Assembly (NCBI GenBank): GCA_022360095.1
Contig: JAKSDK010000138.1
Span: forward strand, 124,001-188,000
Origin: Phycisphaerales bacterium
Lineage (GTDB): Bacteria > Planctomycetota > Phycisphaerae > UBA1845 > UTPLA1
Direction: 5' to 3'
Length of the DNA: 64,000 nucleotides
Part shown: in pieces, positions 1-8,253 of the stretch
Layout of the letters: each line of letters starts with the position of its first letter
Numbering within the stretch: position 1 is the stretch's first letter
Program-made: the position numbers and the translations under genes
The notes under the pieces: generated by a model
The model's database searches: none
Told to the model about the DNA's origin: nothing
Seen by the model: only the letters and a program-made list of their open reading frames with translations

Positions 1-2
1 CC

Positions 3-47
3 CGAAGAGTGCTCGACGAAATGCGCAAAGAGGGTCTGATCAGGTGA
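3..47 (+). CDS. 3' end of an unidentified upstream gene (partial)
   Basis: The frame is open from the left edge and ends in TGA at 45-47. The 14 visible residues end in DEMRKEGLIR, which resembles the recognition-helix or wing region at the end of a winged-helix regulator. This is weak evidence because so little of the protein is present. The gene would lie 78 bases upstream of the epimerase and on the same strand. Confidence 0.35.
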   Translation, partial: RRVLDEMRKEGLIR

Positions 48-125
48 AAAACACCTGAAGACAGGCCGTCGCGTCGATAATGACCTAGGAACTTACTTTT
101 TCGCGTTAACCAAACCAGGAGTGCC

Positions 126-1097
126 ATGAAAGCGTTCATTACAGGCGGCGGCGGTTTCATCGGTTCTCACCTGGCCGAGTATTTGCTCGACCGAGGTGAT
201 GAGGTCGTCGTGCTGGACAACCTCTCGACCGGAAATCTCGACAATCTGTCCAAGGTCATGGAACACCCGAAACTGCGGTTCATCGGGGGCGATGTCAGGC
301 ACCCGAAGATCGTAACGAAGCTTGTCGAAAAGGCGGATCAAGTGTTCCATCTGGCGGCGGCGGTCGGTGTTCAGTTGATTGTGGACCAGCCCGTTCACAC
401 GATCGAGACGAACATCCACGGCACTGAAGTCGTCCTCCATGCCTGCAATCACTTTCAAAAGCCAGTTTTCCTGGCTTCGACCAGCGAAGTTTACGGCAAG
501 AGCGACAAGGTCCCGTTCAGCGAGGATGACGATACGACGCTGGGCGCGACCCGTTTCTCGCGTTGGTCCTATGCCTGTTCAAAGGCCATCGACGAATTCC
601 TTGGCCTGGCCTATCACCAGCAATTTGATCTCCCCGTCATCGTGGCGCGTTTCTTCAACACCGTCGGACCGCGGCAAACCGGTCGATATGGAATGGTGAT
701 TCCTCGGTTCGTGGAGCGAGCCTTGAAGCACGAGCCCTTGGAGATCTACGGAACCGGAAACCAGTCGCGTTGTTTTGGGTATGTCGGCGACGTTGTGAAG
801 GCGGTGGTCGATTTGATGGAATGCCCCACGGCGTTCGGCCGCGTCTACAACGTGGGAGCCACGGAGGAAATCACCATCGGGGCGCTGGCGGACAAGATCA
901 TCGAGATGACTGGAAGCAAGAGCAAGAAGCGCTACGTCTCCTATGAAGATGCCTACGGACGGCCGTTCGATGACATGATGCGAAGAGTGCCGTCGCTGGA
1001 TCGTATCCATGCAAAAATCGGCTATCAGCCGAGCTTGCGCCTCGATGACATCTTGCGCGAAGTTATTGCAGAGAAACGCGCAGTGTTAGAATCGTGA
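126..1097 (+). CDS. NAD-dependent epimerase/dehydratase, UDP-glucuronate decarboxylase-like
   Basis: This 323-residue extended short-chain dehydrogenase acts on a nucleotide sugar, probably at the edge of the exopolysaccharide locus. The Rossmann motif GGGGFIG lies at residues 7-13 and the catalytic YxxxK (YACSK) at 149-153. The STSEVYG block and the RFFNTVGPRQ stretch are typical of the UDP-glucuronate decarboxylase / ArnA-dehydrogenase-like branch. A good ribosome binding site (AGGAG) sits 5 bases before the ATG. It runs plus-strand, convergent with the last glycosyltransferase of the big minus-strand cluster. The exact substrate cannot be read from the sequence; UDP-GlcA to UDP-xylose is one possibility and 4-epimerisation another. 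Confidence 0.85.
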   Translation: MKAFITGGGGFIGSHLAEYLLDRGDEVVVLDNLSTGNLDNLSKVMEHPKLRFIGGDVRHPKIVTKLVEKADQVFHLAAAVGVQLIVDQPVHTIETNIHGTEVVLHACNHFQKPVFLASTSEVYGKSDKVPFSEDDDTTLGATRFSRWSYACSKAIDEFLGLAYHQQFDLPVIVARFFNTVGPRQTGRYGMVIPRFVERALKHEPLEIYGTGNQSRCFGYVGDVVKAVVDLMECPTAFGRVYNVGATEEITIGALADKIIEMTGSKSKKRYVSYEDAYGRPFDDMMRRVPSLDRIHAKIGYQPSLRLDDILREVIAEKRAVLES

Positions 1098-1130
1098 TGA
1101 TTGCAGCGTGCGAAGAGGAGTCTTAGGGGC

Positions 1131-2381
1131 TCAACGAGCCAGTGGACGCCGGCCATTCTGCCAGGACGCGTGGGCAGCCTCCAACGTTTCAACGAATTGC
1201 CTCGCGCGTTCTTCCCGTGAACATGCGGTTTCAGCATAAAGACGACCACGCCTGCCCATGTCGATCGCGTCGTCCCGATGATCGCGAAACCAGACGCACG
1301 CATCTGCAAATGCCATGGGATCATCAGGCGGCACAACTTTGCCGAAATCATTCTCCTCAATCATCCCCGCCAACCAGCCCGGGTAATTGTTCAACACAGG
1401 CAAACCGCTGGCAATGTAATCAAAGAATTTGTTCGGCGAAGTGCCTCGGTAAAAGGCCGGTACGTTTTTTAGCAACATCAGCCCCACATCGAATGTCGGC
1501 AGCATCCGAGCCAAATCCGCCTTGGAGACGGGATCATGCCAGAGAATATCCTCTTCGAGCCCCATGTCCCGTGTCCGCCGAACAAGCCCGGGTTTTAGGC
1601 CGCCGCTGCCCACACAGATAAACTGAATGCCCCGCTCACCGCGTCGCTTTAGTTCTGCAGCCGTGTCGATCAGCGCGTCCAGGCCGTTGGCCTTTCCGTG
1701 GGCGCCGGTGAAGGCGAAGCGACAACGTGTCGGGTCTCCGATCCATTGATCTCTCGCCAACTCGTGGTCCGGCCGAAACAACTCTAAATCGGAGGCATTG
1801 GGGATGACTGTGATCTGCTTCTCAGGATAGCCGGTTTGCGCGATACCTTCCCTCATGCCCGGAGACAGAGCAATGCAATGGGTCGCCGCTGAGTAGATCC
1901 GGCGCTCCAAACGCCGAAGATACCAGATCATTGCGGGATTCTTGATGATGCCCATGGCGATGGCGAGTTCCGGCCAGAGGTCGCGAACCTCAAAAACAAA
2001 CGGCACGCGCAGATTTCTTGCGCTTTTCATGCCCGGCGTCCCGACGGTCAACGGCGTGCTGGTCGCAAAAACCAGATCCGGTTTCCGTGCTTCAACAACG
2101 CCCTGTGCCTTCTTGGCGAAACGACGAAAACATGCCACTCGTTGCCAGAAGCTCATCTTGTTTTCATAGGGCTCGTTGATATAAAAAACATCGATCCCGT
2201 CAACGTCGACTTGCTTCATCGCGCCGCTCAGGCCGACCCTGTGCCCGGCCCCCTCCATGGCGCCGCTGATCATGCTGACTCGGTGCCCGGAGGCGAGCAG
2301 ACGTTTGCTCATTTCATAGGATCGCGTCCCGCCCGTGTCTTGCGGAGTCTGAAAATGTTGGTGGATATAGGCTACGTGCAT
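1131..2381 (-). CDS. Glycosyltransferase family 4, WbuB-like
   Basis: This 416-residue GT-B enzyme should transfer a sugar from a nucleotide donor to the lipid-linked repeat unit at the cytoplasmic membrane. It begins HVAYIHQHFQTP, has a TGG segment in the N-terminal donor/acceptor cleft, a VRDLWPE motif in the middle, and a C-terminal GTSPNKFFDYIASGLPV segment typical of WbuB-type transferases. I chose the ATG at 2381, where the GT fold begins. The longer frame to 2456 adds 25 residues that look random and would overlap the heparinase gene. It is the last gene of the minus-strand run that starts with ugd. Donor and acceptor are unknown. Confidence 0.88.
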   Translation of the reverse strand: MHVAYIHQHFQTPQDTGGTRSYEMSKRLLASGHRVSMISGAMEGAGHRVGLSGAMKQVDVDGIDVFYINEPYENKMSFWQRVACFRRFAKKAQGVVEARKPDLVFATSTPLTVGTPGMKSARNLRVPFVFEVRDLWPELAIAMGIIKNPAMIWYLRRLERRIYSAATHCIALSPGMREGIAQTGYPEKQITVIPNASDLELFRPDHELARDQWIGDPTRCRFAFTGAHGKANGLDALIDTAAELKRRGERGIQFICVGSGGLKPGLVRRTRDMGLEEDILWHDPVSKADLARMLPTFDVGLMLLKNVPAFYRGTSPNKFFDYIASGLPVLNNYPGWLAGMIEENDFGKVVPPDDPMAFADACVWFRDHRDDAIDMGRRGRLYAETACSREERARQFVETLEAAHASWQNGRRPLAR

Positions 2382-2427
2382 TTTTCCGCATTCGTGAGAA
2401 GGAATCGACTCAATTTTTGCTGAAACC

Positions 2428-4473
2428 TCAAGCCGAATGGCCTCCCCCCAATTCAAGGTGAGTGACGAAGCGCATCGGGCACGTTCCGGAAACTGCCAGC
2501 CTCAAGACGGGAATCGGCTTCTTCTCAGCATAGTAAAGTGACTCCCAACCTTGGGGGGATTCGGCGTCTTCCAGGCCACGCACGACTTCCGCATGATGTC
2601 GTTCGCAACCCTCCACACTGACCGTCAGCCGGATCATGCCGACCGGTGTTTCCTGGGACAACCGACTTTCATCCGGGTCCCACACGCAGGGCCAATCACC
2701 CAGGTTCCAGGATAATACAGCATCATGGCGACCTGAACCAAGCAATTCGTCCCTGATCACCCAGACCCGATCGCCGTTGCGATCGAGGACGCGTCGATGT
2801 GTGACGCCGCAACGAGACACATAGCCGTAGTGTTCGCCCTCCCAACGCTCGGTGCGGTCATCGTCGTTCAATACGTGCTCTCTGAATCTGGAGCGCGTCC
2901 AATCGAACCAGAGAAATCGAGGTCCTTTGGTCATCTGGTTCATTCCGTCCACTTCGATCGTATTGTGCGCCCTTGTCGTCTTGAAGTAGTCGATCCACGG
3001 CTTTGGACAATAATATTGAAAGGTGCCGCTGTCGCGCAGAATGTTCCGGCCTCGCCACCACAAATCAAAGTGGAGCATGTCCGCCTGACCCGGGCGTTCC
3101 TTGTATGTGTGGCACCGGATCATTCCCCAGGTCTCCTTCCCGCGAATCGTATAATAACCTCCAACATCGTATTCGCTGCTTCGCGGCTCCGCCTGCGATA
3201 TCTCCCCCTTCAACGATTCCGCGCCAAACAGCCAAAGCAGCTCCTCGTTCCACGGACCGTCGTCAAGCACAAGCCTTCCGTTCGCCAAATAATGAGAAGA
3301 CTGAATGACGGGACGATAATCGAGATAGTCGCACGAACTCAGCGGCAGAACCAGAGCACCGTCGTTGGCCCCGTAGTTGGGCACGCGCCCGGATTGCGCA
3401 TCGTGCATCTGAAAAACGAAATCCGATGCTTTACGGACCCGATCGACAAACCGCTCCGGGAACGCGTCGCCATGAAGCCGACCGAGGCGGGCAGCCCAGA
3501 TGCAATCGTGCAACATCACACGATGATAATTCATCGAATGTTGAATGAACGAGCCGTCTTCGAAGATCTGCTTGTCCGCATGCTCGACCAGAATACGCTT
3601 CCCCATCCGTTTCCACGACTCGGCACGGTCGAACTCCGGAAAAAGCAGACCCGCCGTGTAAAGGCCGACGGCCTCGCTCAACGCGTGGTTGTTTTTCAAA
3701 CTTTGTGAGAACCCGATATGACGCTCGATTCGTAGTGCCTGACGATAAATCGAGGCGGTTATCTTCGCAAAACGCTCCACAGACAACAATTCGGTCGCAT
3801 AGGCCGCATTCAGCGTAAAGCACCACGCCATTAGCCGAAAGGCCGTTTCCTGTCCGCAGTTCCATTGAACGCCGCGAGCAGCCGGATTCGCGTCGATCCA
3901 CTCTTCCATTCGACGCAGCGCCAAGGACAAAGGGCGTTCATCGCCCGTGAATGCAAACGCCCGGGTCAGGAAATAACACTGCGAAAACCGGCTGGCCTCC
4001 CATACCAATTTCACGTCACCGAGGTCCGGATTGAAGAGCCCGTAGTCACTCCAGTGCCGATCCGTCGGCCAGGTGCTCTTTTTGATCGGATTCAGTTGCC
4101 ATTGAATCGGGTCACCCAAATCCGCTTCCCAATGACTGAAAAACTCCACTCGGCCGCGCTCCAGCGCTTCCACCTTCGCGTGAATGGCTCGATCGGCTTC
4201 TTCGGGAGCCATCGCTCTGAGCACGCCTCTCATCTCGTTAAGCTGAGACGCCCGAAAGAAAAACGGCACTTTTCCTTCCCGGCGCTCCGCCAGCATCCTC
4301 GCCGGCGTCACCTCATCCATCAGGTGGGATTGCAACTCAACGGGTCCGCAGGGGCCGGATGCATCAAGCCACTTCATCAGGCCGGACTTGAGTTTGAAAG
4401 CATGAAAGAGCCGCCGCCCGAATAAGGTCGGCCCCAGCGTTCGGAGTGTCTTATAGGCATGAATAATATGCAC
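2428..4473 (-). CDS. Heparinase II/III-like protein
   Basis: This 681-residue protein has the layout of heparinase II/III and alginate-lyase-like enzymes: an alpha/alpha-toroid N-terminal half (helical repeats, including QWNCGQETAFRLMAW) and a beta-sandwich C-terminal half (IRCHTYKERPGQADMLHFDL, then a region beginning HNTIEVDGMNQM). No signal peptide is evident, so it may act in the cytoplasm or leave by another route. Family members cleave uronic-acid polysaccharides, but many sit in synthesis loci next to a bi-domain oxidoreductase, exactly as here. Its job in synthesis (lyase, epimerase or quality control) is not established. It ends about 47 bases upstream of the downstream GT4 start and follows the oxidoreductase by 26 bases. 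Confidence 0.85.
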   Translation of the reverse strand: MHIIHAYKTLRTLGPTLFGRRLFHAFKLKSGLMKWLDASGPCGPVELQSHLMDEVTPARMLAERREGKVPFFFRASQLNEMRGVLRAMAPEEADRAIHAKVEALERGRVEFFSHWEADLGDPIQWQLNPIKKSTWPTDRHWSDYGLFNPDLGDVKLVWEASRFSQCYFLTRAFAFTGDERPLSLALRRMEEWIDANPAARGVQWNCGQETAFRLMAWCFTLNAAYATELLSVERFAKITASIYRQALRIERHIGFSQSLKNNHALSEAVGLYTAGLLFPEFDRAESWKRMGKRILVEHADKQIFEDGSFIQHSMNYHRVMLHDCIWAARLGRLHGDAFPERFVDRVRKASDFVFQMHDAQSGRVPNYGANDGALVLPLSSCDYLDYRPVIQSSHYLANGRLVLDDGPWNEELLWLFGAESLKGEISQAEPRSSEYDVGGYYTIRGKETWGMIRCHTYKERPGQADMLHFDLWWRGRNILRDSGTFQYYCPKPWIDYFKTTRAHNTIEVDGMNQMTKGPRFLWFDWTRSRFREHVLNDDDRTERWEGEHYGYVSRCGVTHRRVLDRNGDRVWVIRDELLGSGRHDAVLSWNLGDWPCVWDPDESRLSQETPVGMIRLTVSVEGCERHHAEVVRGLEDAESPQGWESLYYAEKKPIPVLRLAVSGTCPMRFVTHLELGGGHSA

Positions 4474-4499
4474 TCGTGCCGCCCTATCTCACATCGCGC

Positions 4500-6698
4500 T
4501 TACAAGGCCGTTTCATCGTTTTGTTGAGATGCGCCGCGACCCAATCCATTTAAGCACACGCGTTGCCCCGATCTTGCCGATTCGACGGCTGCGAAACTGG
4601 CTAGTGTCGTGTTCACCAGGCCTTCAATCGAAACCAACAGTGGCCCGCCCTTGGCCACTCGCTCGACGAACGCGCTCGTTTCGGAATTTTGCCCTTTGTC
4701 TACACGCGACGTCTTGAAGCTTCGAAAACCCCGATATCCGTAACCCTGCAAACGCTTAAAATTGTCCAACTGCAATATTCTCTGTTCGCAAAAGACGTCG
4801 AGCCTTTCCTTGGGGAAGCCCTTGTCGCCGTTGGCAAGATAGTGAATCGTGCCGAGTGAACCGTCTGCAAACCAAAGCGTCATCGTCATCTTGTCATCGG
4901 CCGAACCGACACCGTCCCAGCGAGAAGGGACGGCCGCTTGCACGGCTGTCACCGGATGATCAGTGAGGAAAGCAAGCAAATCGATCCAATGGCAGGCTTC
5001 GCCGATGATTCGTCCGCCGCCGACTTTGGGATCATGCGTCCAATGGTCCGGAGGGATGAATCCGGCGTTGACCGTCATCACCATGCACATCGGCTCAGCG
5101 CGACGGCTCAAGAGTTCTTTCATTTTGACCGTGTGAGGCGAAAAGCGGCGATTGAAGCCGACGAGGAGCTGGCGATCACCGGCCTGGGCGTAGGCCTGCT
5201 CGATCCGTTTGAGCTCCTCGACAGCCAAGGCCAGCGGCTTCTCCACGAAGACGTGCTTCCCTGCTTCAAGGGCTTCCACGGTCATTTTCGCATGCATGTT
5301 GTGACGGGTCACAATCACGACGGTGTTGATGTCCGTATCCGCCAGAAGCGAATGATAATCGGTTGTTGTCTGTTGAAAGCCGAACTTGCGCCCCACGTGC
5401 GTACCACTGACACCGCTTGCGCTGGCAAGGCTCTTCAGAACAGCAGGAGTCTTGGCAAATGCGGGTAGCAACATCAGCTTCGCGTAGTTGCCCGCTCCGA
5501 TGACACCGACACACGCACGACGCTCCCCTCTTGTCTGAGCGGGTGGTTGTTCGCCCGTCAACGTGATGGTCCGTTGAAGATCCGGCTTCTCTTCCGGATA
5601 GGTCAGGATCAGCCCGAGCGTGTCCTTTTTTGTCGCCAGATCATCATAAATCCCGGCGGCGTCCGACAAGGGCGCGCTTCGATCGATCATCGCGGTAACG
5701 TCGAGCCTCCCTGATCCCAACATCGCGAGAATCGCTTCAAAGTTTCGCTGCTCCGTCCATCGCACGAACGCAAACGGATAATCCTGCCCCTGCAGTTCGT
5801 ACGTCGAATCGTATCGCCCGGGACCGTAGGAGCACGAGACCTGAAAAGACAGCTCCTTCTCATAAAAATCTGATCGTCGCAGCTCAAGTCCGACGACGCC
5901 GACCAGAATCAATCGACCTCGCTTGCGGCTCATTGCGGCTGCCTGATGAACGATCTCGCTGGATTTTGCAGACGCCGTGATCAAGACTCCGTCAACGCCG
6001 CGTCCTTCTGAGAAGGCCATTGCCGCCGTCACGGGATCAGCGCCGGTGGAAAGGTCGACGGTCTGCGCGCCGAACTGACGTGCCAATTCCAACTTTCGGG
6101 CATCCAGATCGATCCCCAGCACCTCGCACCCACTTGCACGGAGCAGCTGCACGGCGATCAGGCCGATGAGCCCGAGTCCGGAGACCACAATGCGCTCACC
6201 CAATGTTGGAGACAGCAAGCGTATGCCCTGCAAAGCGATTGAACTGAGAACACAAAACGCCGCGTGTTCGTCAGGAACGTCGCCGGGGATCTTCGCGCAC
6301 AGGTTCATCGGTACGCACACAATCTCCGCATGCGGGCCGTTGCTGATGACACGATCGCCGACTTCGAAACCGTCGACGCCCTCACCCACGCCGATCACAA
6401 CGCCGGCATTGCAATAGCCCAACGGCATCGGCTCATCCAGACGCGCAAACACAGCCTCCAACGTCGGCAACAACCCGTCCGACTTAATCTTGTCGAGAAC
6501 CTGTCGCACCTTCTCCGGTTGAGACCTGGCCTTCGCCAGCAGGGAGGCCTTTCCAAACTCGACGAGCATCCGCTCCGTCCCGGCCGAAATCAGGGTTGCC
6601 CTCGATTGGATGAGCAGATGGCCCGCACGCGCCAACGGGACGGCCACGTCTTCCAGGATGATTTCACCCCGATTCAGATTTTGAACGACCTGTTTCAT
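4500..6698 (-). CDS. Bi-domain oxidoreductase (MDR dehydrogenase + Gfo/Idh/MocA)
   Basis: Two NAD(P)-dependent dehydrogenases are fused in one 732-residue chain. Residues 1 to about 370 are a medium-chain (alcohol dehydrogenase-like) domain with GYCNAGVVIGVGEGV, GDRV and the Rossmann motif GLGLIG at 174-179. After a linker near 370-390, a Gfo/Idh/MocA domain follows, with GVIGAGNYAKLML and the family EKP motif (FVEKPLALA). This exact fusion next to a heparinase-like gene is a recurring pair in exopolysaccharide loci. The reaction is not known; a redox or epimerising step on a sugar or sugar nucleotide is the reasonable inference. The start ATG lies just downstream of a 16-base perfect palindrome. 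Confidence 0.88.
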   Translation of the reverse strand: MKQVVQNLNRGEIILEDVAVPLARAGHLLIQSRATLISAGTERMLVEFGKASLLAKARSQPEKVRQVLDKIKSDGLLPTLEAVFARLDEPMPLGYCNAGVVIGVGEGVDGFEVGDRVISNGPHAEIVCVPMNLCAKIPGDVPDEHAAFCVLSSIALQGIRLLSPTLGERIVVSGLGLIGLIAVQLLRASGCEVLGIDLDARKLELARQFGAQTVDLSTGADPVTAAMAFSEGRGVDGVLITASAKSSEIVHQAAAMSRKRGRLILVGVVGLELRRSDFYEKELSFQVSCSYGPGRYDSTYELQGQDYPFAFVRWTEQRNFEAILAMLGSGRLDVTAMIDRSAPLSDAAGIYDDLATKKDTLGLILTYPEEKPDLQRTITLTGEQPPAQTRGERRACVGVIGAGNYAKLMLLPAFAKTPAVLKSLASASGVSGTHVGRKFGFQQTTTDYHSLLADTDINTVVIVTRHNMHAKMTVEALEAGKHVFVEKPLALAVEELKRIEQAYAQAGDRQLLVGFNRRFSPHTVKMKELLSRRAEPMCMVMTVNAGFIPPDHWTHDPKVGGGRIIGEACHWIDLLAFLTDHPVTAVQAAVPSRWDGVGSADDKMTMTLWFADGSLGTIHYLANGDKGFPKERLDVFCEQRILQLDNFKRLQGYGYRGFRSFKTSRVDKGQNSETSAFVERVAKGGPLLVSIEGLVNTTLASFAAVESARSGQRVCLNGLGRGASQQNDETAL

Positions 6699-6704
6699 GC
6701 GCTT

Positions 6705-6720
6705 CTTGTTCTAGAACAAG
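6705..6720. promoter_or_regulatory. 16-bp perfect palindrome upstream of the bi-domain oxidoreductase
   Basis: The sequence CTTGTTCTAGAACAAG is perfectly self-complementary and lies 6 bases upstream of the oxidoreductase start codon. A third half-site, TTGTTC, follows at 6722-6727. It fills the short gap between two minus-strand genes. It could be an operator for a dimeric regulator or a short RNA hairpin controlling translation. No cognate regulator is identified. Confidence 0.4.
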
Positions 6721-6739
6721 TTTGTTCTTTGCAACACAT

Positions 6740-7903
6740 TTAGTCACGACGCCCGGCCAAGCAAGTCCGATATTCTCGATCAAGCGCTTCCGCCACGTTT
6801 TCAGGGCGGAATCCGTCGGACAGTGCGGACGCCGCCCTGGAACATCGCTGTCTGCGCGCGGCATCGCCAAGCATTCCCCGCAATCCCTCCTCGAACGCAT
6901 CCACCTTGGACGGACAACTGATACCAGCATCGGCCTCGACGATGTCTTCACTTAATGCGACACCGTCGGAGACGACACACGGCTTTCCGAAGAGCAAGGC
7001 CTCAGCGACGGACACGCCGAAATTCTCATGTCTCGACGGCTGCGCAAAAACGTCCGCACGCTTCAAGAAAGCTGCCTTCACTCCTCCCCGAACCATGCCT
7101 GTCAGCCAAACGCGTCCGCCGACGCCCGCTTCGGCAATTCGCCTTTGCAAAGCACCGGCCACCTTGGGAAACGTATTCGGTCCTGCGATCACAAGATGCC
7201 AGTCTGCAAAGGCGTCGTGGAGGCGGATGAAGGCCTCCAATAACACATCCAGATTCTTGATAAAGGAAATACGGCCGAGATACAGAATGACTTTGTGTTC
7301 CGCCTCGATCTTCGGGCACAACCTCTCCAGAGACGCGTCATCCGATTCCGCATCGAGCAGGGAAGTGTCCACCGGATTGGGAACGATAAACTTTCGGGCC
7401 GTCAGTCCGAGCCCTGCAAGTTCATTGCGCTCCTTGACGCTAAGGCAATGAACCGCCGCGGCCTTATTGGCGGCGGGTCGTTCCAGAAGCACAAAGTACG
7501 GAAACTTCAACCAGCGTTTGTGATGGCGCGTATGGATTCCAAGGTTGCCAATCGTCCGCAGCACGAATGGAATTCCATAGGCCTCGGCCACGGCCGCACT
7601 TCCTAGACTGTGATATCGCCAGGTGCCGTGGACATGAAGGATGTCTCGATCGGACGCCGCTTGTTCGATCGCTCGTTTGACTTTGCGTTCGTACCACCTC
7701 AACCCTGACGTCGTCACCGGCTCGTGCACGGTCATGTTATCGTAGCGTCCCGGCATCAGCGTCTGAGGGCCTGACGTTCGACAACAACACAAGACCACGA
7801 CGTCATCGCCACGCATTGCCTGGGCTCGGGCCAGGGTGGCCAGCGCCCGAGCCGGTCCCCCACCCTCCTCATTCAGGTGTGGTGTGACATGAAGTATCTT
7901 CAT
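6740..7903 (-). CDS. Glycosyltransferase family 4
   Basis: This 387-residue GT-B transferase starts MKILHVTPHLNEEGGGPARAL, the usual N-terminal strand and glycine-rich loop. The C-terminal donor site shows VILYLGRISFIKNLDVLLEAF, then ENFGVSVAEALLFGKP, which contains the E-x7-E motif of retaining GT4 enzymes. It probably adds one sugar of the exopolysaccharide repeat unit on the cytoplasmic face. I start it at the ATG at 7903 rather than the in-frame TTG three bases upstream. Sugar specificity is unknown. It lies 41 bases before the bi-domain oxidoreductase on the same strand. Confidence 0.9.
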   Translation of the reverse strand: MKILHVTPHLNEEGGGPARALATLARAQAMRGDDVVVLCCCRTSGPQTLMPGRYDNMTVHEPVTTSGLRWYERKVKRAIEQAASDRDILHVHGTWRYHSLGSAAVAEAYGIPFVLRTIGNLGIHTRHHKRWLKFPYFVLLERPAANKAAAVHCLSVKERNELAGLGLTARKFIVPNPVDTSLLDAESDDASLERLCPKIEAEHKVILYLGRISFIKNLDVLLEAFIRLHDAFADWHLVIAGPNTFPKVAGALQRRIAEAGVGGRVWLTGMVRGGVKAAFLKRADVFAQPSRHENFGVSVAEALLFGKPCVVSDGVALSEDIVEADAGISCPSKVDAFEEGLRGMLGDAARRQRCSRAASALSDGFRPENVAEALDREYRTCLAGRRD

Positions 7904-8253
7904 CAACCTGCGTCGTAATCGTACAAGTAGAAATTCCCAGCGGCCGGGCTATGACAAGCTCACATTTTCCATGACGACCGAATCAACAAACAGCGCCGCC
8001 TTACACCCGATCTTCGTGTTGTATCGGACCGGAACCGTATGACCATGATCAAGCATGCAATGGTCCAACCGTGAAACTCGGGCCATGTGGCATGCCGGCG
8101 GCATCGATGTTTCGCAAGAGCATGTCGCCCATCGTCCCTACGCCCGAAGCCGAGCCTGTGTTCCCTGATCGAAAAAGAAACGCGAAAGAGCCTATCCGAT
8201 AACACGCTTGATCGCGAGGGCTAAGAAACCCTGGTGTATTTATGGGAATCCTC
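7904..8253. other. 350-bp gap with possible decayed coding sequence
   Basis: This is the largest hole in the otherwise tightly packed minus-strand run. Two minus-strand frames show plausible protein-like stretches that do not connect: a 45-codon frame at 7949-8086 and, overlapping it in another frame, a stretch containing GTMGDMLLRNIDAAG. Neither matches a family I know. The arrangement would fit a frameshifted gene remnant between two glycosyltransferases. Confidence 0.35.
7949..8086 (-). CDS. Small unidentified ORF or gene remnant
   Basis: This 45-codon frame begins MARVSRLDHCMLDHGHTV and ends in MENVSLS. The composition is protein-like (VPVRYNTKIGCKAALFVDSV), but no start signal is obvious and no family is recognised. 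It could be the 3' end of a gene disrupted upstream, or a chance frame. It lies between two GT4 genes on the same strand. Confidence 0.25.
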   Translation of the reverse strand: MARVSRLDHCMLDHGHTVPVRYNTKIGCKAALFVDSVVMENVSLS

